From the NCBI GenBank assembly GCA_944472135.2, contig OX235267.1, forward strand, positions 35,557,312-35,621,311: DNA of 64,000 nucleotides, read 5' to 3'. The notes under the pieces are model-generated. The model searched no databases. It saw nothing but the letters and a program-made list of their open reading frames with translations, and had not been told where the DNA came from. Both the position numbers and the translations under genes were made by a program. This document shows, piece after piece, positions 32,951 to 44,696 of this stretch. The stretch's first letter is position 1. Each line of letters opens with the position of its first letter. This stretch comes from Trichobilharzia regenti (Eukaryota > Platyhelminthes > Trematoda > Strigeidida > Schistosomatidae).

Positions 32951-34342
32951 TTTCTAATATAACACTGTTGACAACCAGTAAGATGAATGATGAAGTGTTC
33001 TCGTAGCGCTCTATTGAGTAATCTACATCAGTGATGGCATCTCATTGGAATTCCATTTGATAAACGGTACTCATCAATGAAAGGAATCTTAAAATCAATC
33101 TTCCAATAAACCCAGGGTATTCTATGATTTTTGTAGTCTATACCAATTAGTTTGCCTTGTAAAACTAATGAATTTATCCAACTCAGCCACATATTAGCCT
33201 GTCAGACTAAATGACTTCATTTATGTTTGTGGGTAAAAGGAAGTACCGGATTTCTGTCTAATGATAATACTAGAGCTGACGACTAGTCTCTCTCTCTCTG
33301 TCTCTGCCTACTCTGCTCATGCTTATTATATTAGGCAGATCAGTTGTGTATGGATGATAAATGAGAACTGAACTGTATGTCATTCCCATTGTATGATTAA
33401 TTAATTCTCCCTAATTTTACAATTTCCCATAGATCTTACTTAACTTCGCAGATAACTTTTTCCTCTGTCTCACAGTTAGCGTGTAAGCTGCTTTTATTCT
33501 GTCGTCTCATGTCTCATGTAGGCTGGAATGCACATATATGTATTAGTACATATATCTATATGACAGCATGTGTACACAACCACCCGTGCAAACAACATAC
33601 ATTTAGAGTGATCCGCTTCCACTGATAGAAGATATTAATCATACATGTACACGCACACACACACACACCTACTCACCTCATTTTTTACTCAATGATATAT
33701 CAAATATAAAAGACTAAGTTCTGTTTACCTTTTAACACTATTTCCGGGAACATGGTCATGGGGCTACGGTCATGGATTTTTGAATAATAATGATAATAAT
33801 GATAATCACAGCTCATATCCTCCTTATAGCGTAGCACAAATACAGATACAGCCCATCTAGATATCTCCTTTTGCATCTTTCTTTTCTCTTCTCTTCTCTC
33901 CACTGAACGAATGAACACACAGAATGAACTAACTGTAGATTATCTCGTTTGGCATCGATTCTTAGTTTGTCATTCCCTCTCTCTCTCTCGCGCGCGCTCT
34001 CTCTGCGCATCTGAGAAGAACATGTTTATATGTCAGTGCCTTTAGAGAGCCAAAGAGTTTATTCAGAAAAACAATCCTACAGAAAATCAAAAAAGTGAGT
34101 AGGTTTTTGTGTCTGTATATGAGTGTGTGTGTGTGTATGTGTTCATAACTGGGGGAATGAGTGAGTGAGTGAGGGAGGGAGGGAGTAAAGTACAAGGAGG
34201 GAACGATGGAGGGAGGCAGAGAGAGAGGAGAAGGGGATACACACACAGATAGTGAGTGCATCACTGATGGAGAAACAGGAAATATTTCTTTGTTTTTATT
34301 GAAAGCAGAGAATAACGCATAATCAAACCGGATATTGTAGAA

Positions 34343-34366
34343 TATATATATATATATATATATATT
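34343..34366. repeat. (TA)n microsatellite
   Basis: A pure TA run of about 24 bases. Confidence 0.9.
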
Positions 34367-34535
34367 AGTTAATAGACAGCTGTATATATCTAAAGAACCT
34401 TTAAAGATAGAAAAATGCACTGAGACTAATGAAAAGGACTATTAATATTACTATTACTATTATTGATTAACTTCTGAGGCCGCTAACAAATAAAACTCTA
34501 AATGCAAAAGTCATGTTTCTGAGAAGGAATCATGT

Positions 34536-34537
<2 letters not shown>

Positions 34538-34611
<74 letters not shown>
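34538..34611. repeat. (TA)n microsatellite, longest in the window
   Basis: About 74 bases of uninterrupted TA, a likely length-polymorphic site and a hairpin-forming tract. Confidence 0.95.
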
Positions 34612-34614
<3 letters not shown>

Positions 34615-35754
34615 CCGTGTGTGCGTGGGATACTATCTGGAGAAGGTGTGCGGGGGGTGAGAGATGGAGACGAGAGAAGCTACACGCAGCGGCTGTAGAA
34701 GCAACAGCAGCAGTAATAGTACTAGCAGTAGTTATTTCACTTTGCTTAGCTTCAGCTGCTGTACGCATACAGAGAGATCCATCCCATCTATACCCAGAAT
34801 ACTTCATGTAGGCATGATGTATGCTGTGTGCGTGTGTGCTCGTGTGTGTGTGAGTGACGTTGAAAGATAGGCGGTTATCAAGTAGGTCGTTAGTCTAAAG
34901 GCATAACCCACTATAAGACAAGAAAACAAAAATATGATCGTAAGGAAACAGAGTGAGTTTATTTTGTCTTAAAGAGGACAAAAAAAATGTCAGTTACAGA
35001 GAATAAAAAGTGGAAAAGAAACAAAAAGTGTAGAACAAACGCGAACACACACACACACACGCATGCACGCAGGCAGTTTGTTTCATGGCATTCTAGGTCA
35101 AATAAAGGAGGGAGAGAAACGGAAGTCAGTATATAACAGGAAATGTTCCGTTTTTTTATTTAACTTACTGTGATGTAATGACTACTACTATTTCTTTTAT
35201 AATTATTTATTATTATTATTACTACTAATGGCGAAGAAATTGACTTTATCCATTAGAAATAAGTCATTATTAATTCAAAATTCATATTGAGAAGTGAATT
35301 AACTATCTTTTTGACTTTAGTATTTTGTTCAATGAAATATTGTTTTAATCAACTACTTGTGAAGGACACGTGTTTAAATTGAATCAAGTAGTTTACCGTA
35401 TGAAAGCAGAGAAAAAGATTGATAAGATAATTTCTCAAAGGTTGTAAAAGAAATTGACACGTTAAAGTATCATCAAAAAGAATAATTTTCATCATATTTA
35501 TAGATGAAAGAGCATAAAACAGAAGTTTATCCTTTGAAGATGGGATAATACAGGGAATAGAATGACTTGTATTTCATTAGAAGTGAATGTTTGGATTCAT
35601 GTTAATGAGTGTTAACAATCTTGATGACGAGAGAATGCAGGGGGATTTATTGCACACACACACAACATATACAGTCTTTCTGCTATGAAAGATTCTTTGT
35701 AATGTAAGTGTAGAATTAGGGCACTATGGTAGGATGTAATTCCATATTATTAGA

Positions 35755-35855
35755 CAGGTTTATTTTGATAATCACACAGTGATGATACAGTATTAACAAC
35801 TGGATGACGTTTCGACCATAAAATATTGCTGCTCATAATCGTATTATGTCAGATC
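35755..35855 (+). repeat. U1 right-end fragment
   Basis: Matches 5060-5170 (AATCACACAGTG, GACGTTTCGA, TTGCTGCTCATAAT) in the same orientation. Confidence 0.5.
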
Positions 35856-35859
35856 ATGG

Positions 35860-37125
35860 CAATCAAACCTCTACCTCAATTTTAAAGACTTTGAAAAGAC
35901 CTTTGACAGCGTTGACCGCGAAGTAGTGTGGAAACTGCTCGAGTACTACGGAGTACCCCAAATATTCATCAACCTTATTCAACAGCTGTACGACAACGTC
36001 ACATGTCAAGTGATCTACAACGGAAAACTCAGCGAGGCGTCTGGAGTAAACACAGCAGTCAGACAAGGGTGCTTATTATCACCAATGATGTTTCTAATTG
36101 TGGTGGACTGGATTATGCGTCAGACAGTGGGTGGGAAACGAGAAGACAGGAATATCCTGGATCGACCGACGTAAAGAACCTAGAAGACCTGGATTTCGCG
36201 CAGCGATGATTTACGTTTGATGTCACACAAAATCGAAGACTTACAAGCAAAAACCAACAAACTGGTCGAAGAAGCAGCTGGCGAAGACAGGACTCCAGGT
36301 GAACATAGACAAGACGCAGGTTATGAAAATAACCAACCACCATCACTACCAAAAACAACAGCAACATCCAGCGCCAATCACCATCAACGGGAGGGATTTG
36401 AAAGAGGTTACTTCATTCACTCACTTATCTAGGGAGCATTTTCTCAACTACAGGAAGTCGGAACGGACAAGGTTGTCAAATCGAGAGAGAATTGGGAAGC
36501 CGAGAGACACATTCATCAACCAACCTGAAACCAATCTGGAAGGAAATCTTCGTCACTCAGCCAGCATCAACAACGAAATTCGGTAGGATTTTCAATACAA
36601 ACAACGTCAAGTCAGTCAGTTCTTCTTTCTATACGGATCAAAAAGTAGGCGGGCGGGCGGGTCACAAAGAATATTTCCAACAGCCTGTTGCAGACCTTAC
36701 CTTTGTCAACCAACAACTGTCTTCGCTGGATCTATACTGGAGATCAGATGGCTGGGCCGGGCCGGAAAGAACCACCAACAAGAAACTATGGAAACAAACA
36801 AACAGAACAAGAACCAATTGCCGCCCAACAAATATGCAGGAGAAAGTGGATTGGGATTGATTGGACACTCGTGGCTGAGGAGGCCGCTGGGTGACATCGT
36901 GCGCGCGTCCGGCTATTGGTCGAGTGGAACCAGGCCGAAAGGGAAGCGGTGAGTGGGACGGACGTGCAAGGTTGACATGGAGGAGATGGTGTGAAGAAGA
37001 GGAGTTGAGACAGTATGGACTAAGATGGATGTAGGTGAAAAGTACAGCAGAAGGAATACAGAAGTGGCAAGTGGAGACGTGGAGTTGAAGATGTCTGTTC
37101 CACTAGGAACCCAAGGGAACAATAC
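35860..37125 (+). mobile_element. RTE-like copy with RT core, plus strand
   Basis: The most 5'-extended RTE copy here. It encodes LNFKDFEKTFDSVDREVVW, then WKLLEYYGVPQIFINLI, a GVNTAVRQGCLLSP motif and VVDWIM, then a frameshift just before the catalytic block (DLDFAQR in place of a DDL box). Downstream frames repeat those of 28275-29140 in inverted orientation. It ends at the family block GGAACCCAAGGGAACAATAC. Frame breaks and the missing catalytic aspartates mean it cannot encode an active RT. Confidence 0.75.
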
Positions 37126-37134
37126 TGATAATAA

Positions 37135-37590
37135 TCATATCAATTGTAGTCACACGGTTTCACAATGTGACTAATAAATACTTTTATTTTCTTTCTGTCT
37201 ATCCAACTTCCCTTTGTTGTTTGTTGACAGTTTCCATGTCTCCAGTAGGCACGTTGCCTCATTCAAATTGCACGTGTGAGGTGTTGAATTGATAAACAAA
37301 GCTTCAGTGATTAACCTCTCCATCTCTCCACTCAACTATATAACGATGCAATACTCTCACCCTGTCTGAACTAACCATATTTTGTGATTCCGTGCAAGTG
37401 AGTGTAGTGCAATGCAATGATTGAGCCTGTTTTTCTAGGTTATTTAACTTAGCAGAGTCAAATACTCTAGGTCTATCTAAATTTTTATGTTCCAATAATC
37501 TGGTTGACCCCGTTCTACTACTTTGATCTATGTAATTGACCTTACTGACAGTTATTACATGGTATTTGGTAAATTATATTATTTTTCTTA
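37135..37590 (-). repeat. U1 repeat, uninterrupted copy
   Basis: Antisense homologue of 4225-5060, with a 63-codon minus-strand frame (HKNLDRPRVFDSAKLNNLEK) similar to the sequence at 4695-4780. It shows the TCAATTACAT target only once (near 37530), establishing the pre-insertion state of the other copy. Confidence 0.55.
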
Positions 37591-38580
37591 ATTGGATATA
37601 TCAGGCAGGTCCTTAAGCCGACAAAGTTTACCTTTGAGAGAGTTGGTTGGTTCGTTTTATCTTATGGTCTAGCATTGGCAACTCACCTTGTTCTTTTTCG
37701 AAATTAGAAGTGAATTCGATTCCATCGCCAGTGTAATCTGATCAGCATCTTGTCAGATAACTTTGTCGCCTTAATTGACCCATGAATTTTGACCTACACC
37801 TTGTGTTAGAGAGAAACAATGAAAATACAAAGTAGTTCAGCAAAGAAACTCTTTTCGACGAACTAATTTCCCTCTTTAGGTGTACAATCGCATTTTTATA
37901 TGCAATTTATTTTTCTCATGAAAGAGGATAGTAACAAGTGATAGCAACTGGTGTTGTTGAGTTGTCATAAACACAATTTCTAATATTAGTCAATGCAAAA
38001 GAGGAGGTGAATAAGCGTATTAGGATTACACAACAGGATGAATAACTTAATGAATGATTTGTAGTCAGGATGCAGATGGGAACGAAGGAAAATATGGAAT
38101 TATGGTGAGTACAAGAGTTAGAGAGAATTAGATAAACAAACAAACAAAACTGACTAACTGAAACAGTATGTTACATATGCCAAAATATGAATTCAAAGAA
38201 GATAAGCTGTAAATGAACATGAACATTGAACTCTGGTTCATTGGCCTTGGTCGCCATTGGCGGACAACTCGAAGTCGCGAACGGTTCAATCGTGTACAAG
38301 TTGGAAGAAGACAAAAGAATACGAATAAAAGTATAGTACATTCCTTGTAAAATATTTGTTTATAGACTTTTGTACGATAAAGATTTTAACTGCTGAACAA
38401 TACAAGTTTTTATGGGTCCTTGTGTTTTGGAGTTAAAGTCGATAATCGTTCCTAGTATAATTATCGATTTGGAGCATCTTCTCAAATAATAGGAACTTAG
38501 GGTTAAGTTGCTTGACATAAGCATTGGTATACATATTGACTATTTGAAAGAACTCCTATTGAGATGTACTCCAAATATCC
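37591..38580. other. no gene; possible TIR-element end
   Basis: At 37839 TCAGCAAAGAAACTCTTTTC resembles the left end of the small TIR element at 17327, and the sequence after it (GGTGTACAATCGC) also matches, but no right end was found. Otherwise unassigned. Confidence 0.35.
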
Positions 38581-38589
38581 AGTTCTCTT

Positions 38590-39290
38590 AAGATAACGAA
38601 GTATACCGGCAAAGGATGGTGTAGCTATGGGTTCACCACTGGGCCAATTGCTTACAGATTTTTTTCATATCAAAGCTAGAAAATACATATGTTAAGAAAA
38701 TGATTGACAGCTATGGGTTTTACAAGAGATACGTGGACAACACTTTCATTATCTCCAGTAACGGGGGGAATTAGAGGGTATCCTGAATTTTTTCAACAGT
38801 TGCCATCCTACTACTCAATTCACATTAGAGAGTAAGTCTGACACAAAATATATATTTCGGATGGTTAGTTAACAAGACGTGAACAAGGTGGAACACTAAA
38901 AAGATCCATCTATAGAAAGCCAACATGAAACGGACAACTCACTCAGTTTCATAGTTGGCTGCTTCTATTTACGAAACGAAACCTGATCCGTTCACAGAGC
39001 CAAAGAATCCTCAGAATTTGCAGCCCTGATATTATGGGACAAAAGTTGAACACTTTGAAAAGAATCCTCCTCAAAAATGGCTACCCAGAACAATTCATTT
39101 CACTATCTGCTCTCAGAAAAAGTTTCTACCTGAATCTACAATTCAACAAAGACTCATCATCAGAAATATTGCTAAACTGCTTGTCGCTCTCATTGAATAA
39201 AATCTTCTTCGCAGCCGAACTTAAAATAACTTTCTCTACGAAACCAGTGATTCTCATGAACGTGAAGACTAATATTAACAACTATTAGAG
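38590..39290 (+). pseudogene. decayed PLE reverse transcriptase
   Basis: Across several frame breaks it encodes DGVAMGSPLGQLLTD near 38615, YGFYKRYVDNTFIIS near 38715 (the YVDD box with its second Asp changed to Asn), SIYRKPT near 38908 and LLKNGYPEQFISLSAL near 39066. The order and spacing fit PLE2 residues 319-476. The endonuclease is absent. Confidence 0.7.
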
Positions 39291-39309
39291 GATGGATGCC
39301 CCACCTACG

Positions 39310-39565
39310 GCAATGATTGGGGTCACGCTAAATCACGAATTGATAGAAGTTAGAATTCATTGGCTGACCATTGAATTGGAACCCAGTGGCTGAATGATAT
39401 ACGAGCCAGCTTGCCTTGTAACCGGAAGGTCCTGGGTTCGAACTCCGGTGGTGGATGCGTACTGACGATGATTCCCAGACTAGTTAGATGAAACAGCTGT
39501 TCAGTACTCCCTGTGGCTGGTTTACAATGGTTCTCTAACTTATATCAATCCATGATCAACTCGTA
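39310..39565 (+). mobile_element. hammerhead SINE (family H), ribozyme broken
   Basis: Complete-looking plus-strand copy with A-box-like block, B box (GGTTCGAACTCC at about 39435) and tail, but the core reads CTGACGATGATTCCC and stem II no longer pairs. Confidence 0.6.
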
Positions 39566-39909
39566 AAAATTATATGTGACAACTCATCACTTTTATTGTC
39601 CCTTTCTTTCATGATAAAACTGTACATCAATGCGATCGTACAACCAAAGGGAGAAATAAATGTCCCTAAGAGAACGTCTTCACCGAACAAACTGTTTTAT
39701 TTTCAAGATGCTTGAAAGGAGATTATTCGTGAATTGAACATTGACTGCTGTTCAGATGACAATTTATACAAATAAATAAATAAATAAATCTTACAAGGGA
39801 TCCTTTTGGAAGCAGAATAACCTGACAGTAATACATCTATCTTTGACACTAAGTAAGATTCGATCAAATTTCGGAGAGGACATTTTCCCTGAAAATTAAA
39901 GATATGCGT

Positions 39910-42500
39910 AATTTTGATAGAGAAAGAAAGACCAGATTTGCAGTATAAAATGATATCATTCTATTTCACAGGTTCTCATCAGCTGCAAACTACCTGAAAT
40001 TACAATGGTTATAAATAATAACATTTCATACTTCATTGTTTGAAAGGTAATAGAGAAAACATTATAAGGTGAACGCATCTGGAATATAAGTATTATAATC
40101 TAAGTCAATCACCATCAATTTATATACTATCAAACTATGAAAGAAGAAAAAAAAGGGGGGATGAGAGAAGACAGAAAACAGAAAAATCTAATAAACAGTG
40201 TCAACATAGCAACTCAAGAAGGTCAAGGTTCATCAATTTGAAAACTTGCTTAGTGAGTTGAGCTCACTAGTGTGTATGACTAATCAGTGTAATGAAAGTG
40301 ATATGGTTACCAAGGGAGTGAGAGATTGACCACACTCTCTTTCTGTATGCATAAGTTTGGTCTGTGACGTTTGATTGCAATTGCTTCAGCAAATCGTAGT
40401 AGATTCGCTGTCCTTTGTATGTTTAATATTTTGAAGGATTTAGAAATCTCGACAAAATGACCCGTATCCACAAGGTGTCTGGTAATTGAACTTTGTAAAT
40501 ATCTGCTTCCTTTTAGGCATAAGTTTCTTGGAATATGCTCTGAAAACCGGATAGAAGCCCTTCTTTCTGTCCTTCCAATGTACTTGCTGCCGCAGGTACA
40601 CGTAAATTTATAAATGCAGTTGGAGGTAACATCAGCAGGGTACTTATCCAGTTTCGATTGCCTTATAGAGCACGTAGTACTGTATAGTGTCACCAAATTG
40701 GCTGCAGGGAAGCATCTCTTTATTGCTCCCTTCATCCTCTTTTCAATCTTTTGCGATACGGTTTCTCCTTTGTATGGGAGGCAAATGAACACTTTCTTCT
40801 TCTCAACTGTTGGAGATTTCTCTTTCTCATCTCTTTCTTTGCTGTACTTTAGGATAAATCCTTTTGGATACCCGTTTTCTTTAAGGCATTTTTCGACAAA
40901 GCTTAATTCTTCTTCTACTTTGTTAGGCGAACATAACTTCCTGGCCCTGTCGTAAAGTGTTCTCACTAATCCCCGCTTGTTATAATGAAGGTATTGTCCG
41001 GTCCAAGTTTCTTTCCTGTAGATGGACTTTTCGACCGTTCCATCGTTTCTTCTTTTTACATTTAGGTCCAGGAAATTAAACTCATCGTTGTGTTCGTATT
41101 CCATGGTGAATTTAATGTTTGGGTGGACCTCATTTAGGCGGTCAAATATTACGGATGCATGACTCATGTCGTTACAAACAACAAAAGTATCATCGACGTA
41201 TCGACGGTAGTATGTTGTTCCATTGATAGCGTCACTCAGTCTTGTCTGTTCGAGATAGCCCATGAAGATGTCTGCTAGAATGGGTCCTAGGGGTGAACCC
41301 ATGGCGACCCCGTCAATTTGTCGGTAAAATTGGTTATTGAATCTAAATTGGATGTCTTTTGTGCAAAGAATTAGTAGCCGTTTCATCTCTGACTCCGGTA
41401 GTGGCAATAGATCTCTTTGCTTACAAATGATATCTATTGTTTCCATCACTGGTACATTTGTGAATAAGGCAGTCACGTCGTATGACACCATCAGTTTATC
41501 TGATATGTCAACGTGATCGACTTCTTTAGAAAATTGGAAGGTGTCATCCAAGCTATGACTTGAAAATTTTTGTCGAATTGGCTTCAATGAATCAGCTAGC
41601 CATCGGGCTAGTTTGTGGCATGGTGAGTTTATCATTGATAATATCGGCCTTAAGGGCACATTGGCCTTATGGATTTTTGGTAGACCGTACATAAATGGGA
41701 GTCGTCCACCCTTTGATTTGAGTTCATTGTACGTTTTGTTGTCAATCAGTTTCTTGATGAGTAGTTCTTTGAGGCATTTATTTACTTTATTTTCGAATGA
41801 CGTTGTTGCATCCTTCTTGGTTTTGTCCACTTGGAATTTTCCGGAGTCGTTAAGAATTGTCAACATTTTATGTACATAATCAGTTTTATTCATTATAACA
41901 ATTCCAGAGCCTTTGTCGGGTCTAAACATGACGATATCATCATTTTCACATAGTCTCCTTAGTGCCGCTCTATGCTCCTCAGTAAGCATATTTTGTTTTC
42001 CGGACGGTGATGTGTGATATTGGTTGGCTATATCAACCAGTTTGGACTTTAGCCATCCTCGTTTGTCTTCATCCACAGGTTGCAGGTCAGAAAGTTGATA
42101 GTATAGGTATTCAAACTGTGTTTCTGTATCTATACGGTTTATGTGCCTTTTAGGGACGTGAAACTTGAATTCCAAAGATAAGGCTTCTAATTCAATTGCT
42201 ATGCTGACACTGTTTATTAGATTTTTCTGTTTTCTGTCTTCTCTCATCCCCCCTTTTTTTTCTTCTTTCATAGTTTGACAGTATATAAATTGATGGTGAT
42301 TGACTTAGATTATAATACTTATATTCCAGATGCTTCCACCTTATAATGTTTTCTTTATTACCTTTCAAACAATGAAGTATGAAATGTTATTATTTATAAC
42401 CATTGTAATTTCAGGTAGTTTGCAGCTGATGAGAACCTGTGAAATAGAATGATATCATTTTATACTGCAAATCTGGTCTTTCTTTCTCTATCAAAATTTA
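39910..42500 (-). mobile_element. full-length Penelope-like element with inverted terminal repeats (PLE2)
   Basis: A 2591-bp unit bounded by inverted repeats 39910-40213 and 42196-42500 (about 305 bp each, visibly similar, with small differences such as ACGCATC/GCTTCCACC). The ORF starts inside the 5' repeat and its stop lies about 95 bp before the 3' repeat. PLEs are known to carry terminal repeats in either orientation. The arrangement parallels the foldback at 19141-19900 and the palindrome at 59208-60641. No clear target-site duplication was seen at the ends. Confidence 0.85.
40307..42271 (-). CDS. PLE2 reverse transcriptase / GIY-YIG endonuclease
   Basis: An intact 654-residue protein. 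Residues 1-28 or so are encoded within the inverted repeat; the first PLE-like segment starts near residue 31 (LSLEFKFHVPKR), so the true start could be a little further in. Domains: N-terminal region with VMFRPDKGSGIVIM (114-127); fingers LPKIHKANVPLRPI (197-210); palm motif A SYDVTALF (Asp265); MGSPLGPILAD (324-334); catalytic YVDD (358-361); thumb with SIYRKETW (416-423); linker; GIY-YIG endonuclease with CIYKF (552-556), Cys558 and Cys560 within the module, KYIGRT (563-568), EHI (578-580) and the conserved Glu629 in FAEAIAIKRH. All catalytic residues visible are present and no frame break occurs, so the element could be, or recently have been, active. Expected role: target-primed reverse transcription of its own RNA after endonuclease nicking. 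Confidence 0.9.
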   Translation of the reverse strand: MKEEKKGGMREDRKQKNLINSVSIAIELEALSLEFKFHVPKRHINRIDTETQFEYLYYQLSDLQPVDEDKRGWLKSKLVDIANQYHTSPSGKQNMLTEEHRAALRRLCENDDIVMFRPDKGSGIVIMNKTDYVHKMLTILNDSGKFQVDKTKKDATTSFENKVNKCLKELLIKKLIDNKTYNELKSKGGRLPFMYGLPKIHKANVPLRPILSMINSPCHKLARWLADSLKPIRQKFSSHSLDDTFQFSKEVDHVDISDKLMVSYDVTALFTNVPVMETIDIICKQRDLLPLPESEMKRLLILCTKDIQFRFNNQFYRQIDGVAMGSPLGPILADIFMGYLEQTRLSDAINGTTYYRRYVDDTFVVCNDMSHASVIFDRLNEVHPNIKFTMEYEHNDEFNFLDLNVKRRNDGTVEKSIYRKETWTGQYLHYNKRGLVRTLYDRARKLCSPNKVEEELSFVEKCLKENGYPKGFILKYSKERDEKEKSPTVEKKKVFICLPYKGETVSQKIEKRMKGAIKRCFPAANLVTLYSTTCSIRQSKLDKYPADVTSNCIYKFTCTCGSKYIGRTERRASIRFSEHIPRNLCLKGSRYLQSSITRHLVDTGHFVEISKSFKILNIQRTANLLRFAEAIAIKRHRPNLCIQKESVVNLSLPW

Positions 42501-44485
42501 TCAAGGGAACCAAATGTATGAAATATGGGTAATTCGTTATTGCCATTAAATTCCAAATCTACCGGAGGCAGAGTTCTCCACCGACCAACTTCCTCTAGTA
42601 TATGAAAAACGCCAACAATGCGCGGCAGTAAAACAACGGTCTTAATGAACTGTTATTAGTTAAGATAGGCAAAGTTACAGAATCCCATCACGATCGCCCT
42701 CCATATAGCGATAAGTATGGAGTGTTTGGTATCTCTAAATACCGAAACTGAGTACACCTTATCTTCAACGCACCATTTGCACAGATCTTTCATGTTGTGC
42801 TACTTCTAGCCTTCATACCGTGTTTCTTTGTGCTCCTTTCACATCTTCCAAGTACCTCCGCAACACTGAATCATTCGCTTTCTCTGACATCAAATCTATC
42901 TCTCTGCTATTTGATATTTCTGTCTGCCGATGAACTTCTTTTTGTATACTACTGATAAATGTTATCAGTAGCACATGCCACAGCAGTACTAACAACCACT
43001 AGAAAACAAACACATCATCTGAATCTTACTGCTTCTTATTTTGAAGATGAAAGCCTATTTTAAGTACATATCGTCAATCTTAATTTAAATTGATTTACAG
43101 ACCAAAACGATCATTCCACTAAGTCATGTCTGAGGCTTCTGATCACTTTTAGCCAGCATCCCGTTATAGATCATAAGCAAATTCTGTGTTAACTATACCT
43201 GCGTTTAGTCAGTGTAATATGTCACAGTATGGAGTAAAACGTAACTCCTGTGGATAGTGTGATTATCACTGTGAGTATGACTAATGTTTACTGTCTTCGA
43301 GGAGTTTACATAATCAGGCCTGCTGACATATTCAGTAATGACTTCATTAATGCCAGGAAGCAACCTCAAACCATCTTCATCCTTATCACTGACTAACAAT
43401 CTTCTCTGTTATTTCACCAATAGCAATCCCAACACTCTCGTTATTCCTTGGACAGCGAGGTAAAAGTGTATATGTGGCGTGTGGTATATACATGCAGACT
43501 GATAGGAAGAGGCCAAAATTGAAATCAATATTTTAAGTCAATAATAGCAGTGATAAAAGTGTTTACTCCTCAAATCTGGAGTTAGTTTCCATTCTAGACA
43601 TAAAGCAACCTCACTGGACAAATTGTTTAACCTTGGGTCAATAGCCAACCAATCAGAACAGTTTATTGACTGCTGACGTTGCCAACCTTTAATAAAAAGT
43701 CCGTTAACAATTTTCTTATATTTCGACGTTACAAGACTAATATCTAGGCGTTGTGCCAGATGAGGGATGAGAGGTCAAAACATTCAGTGATCAAACGAAG
43801 CCCATCGCTATCCTAGGTAGATAGCCACATCGTCAGTCGACAACCTACTATACTCTTATTATTATTATTATTATTATTATTATCCACTGCGATTATAACT
43901 AATACGAGAAGATATTCACCCGACAGCTGGGCATTGCTTGCAGAGATTGGTGTGGGATAACAATCTTATTAGCAGCTGTACCTCATAGCCTAGCTGATGC
44001 TGTGCCACGCCAGTAATCTGGAGGCCACTATTTTTGATTGCACACTAGTCAGTAACTAAAGTAATGTGTCTAGTCCTATCTTCGGTGCTGATGAGTGCCA
44101 ACTAACACGAAACCTAGGTCCAAGGTTGGGCTTCCCGTCGATTGCCTCCAACCATCTAATACCAACAACTCACAGGAGACCACTATGTCGAATCCCACCC
44201 CACCACTAACCACGAGACAGAAGAAGATAAAACGAAAACCGCTTTGATGTGTTTTATGTGGCTGATTATTGGAATGTCATTGGATGAGATCATAGTATTA
44301 AATTACAAAAGAAGATAAAAACAAAGAAAACAAGCAAAATTTGAATTAAATTAAATTAATAAGTATACAATTTAAAAAAACGATTCAATGTGTTCAATAA
44401 ATCACAATAGGATAAGTGAAAACAAGCAAAGAAAGGTACACAAGCACACACGGGCACCAAAGTATTGTATATTCTTTTGGAAGTT

Positions 44486-44530
<45 letters not shown>

Positions 44531-44640
44531 GGGATAATTATCTTTAATAGGCAAATATGAAATAAGTTGGGGAAGAAAAGTGTCATCTTGTCTCCAAAAT
44601 ACGAAACTTTGTTTCTTTTTCCTGAATAAAAGAGAAACAA
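42501..44640. other. spacer between PLE2 and the ETS gene, no gene recognised
   Basis: Includes an (ATT)n run (about 43856-43883) and a (TA)n run (about 44489-44527). No exon-like frame and no repeat match in the window. Confidence 0.45.
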
Positions 44641-44658
44641 GTGGTAATACTTCAAAAA

Positions 44659-44664
44659 TTTATT
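44659..44664 (-). terminator. polyadenylation signal of the ETS gene
   Basis: AATAAA on the minus strand, about 33 bases downstream of the ETS stop codon. Such a short 3' UTR is possible, though later signals could also be used. Confidence 0.4.
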
Positions 44665-44696
44665 AGTACGTCTATTCATCGTTTAACTCTGAATAA

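Larger units (their letters stand above)
32951..35754. other. microsatellite-rich unique stretch without a gene
   Basis: Holds CT, GT, AC, GAGT and GAGG runs and several (TA)n arrays. Long frames here are only translations of these runs (poly-Ile/Tyr, Pro/Ser). No interspersed repeat family of the window was recognised, which is unusual for its length. Confidence 0.45.

Noticed and set aside
33962..34420. 152-codon minus-strand reading frame
   Set aside because: It is a translation of CT, GT, GAGT and TA simple repeats with no conserved motif or splice context.
34511..34811. Overlapping frames on both strands with long Ile-Tyr runs
   Set aside because: They are products of the (TA)n tract; both strands are open because TATA repeats lack in-frame stops.
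40614..40955. 113-codon plus-strand frame, and the 88-codon frame at 41613-41879
   Set aside because: They are shadows of the PLE2 ORF on the opposite strand.
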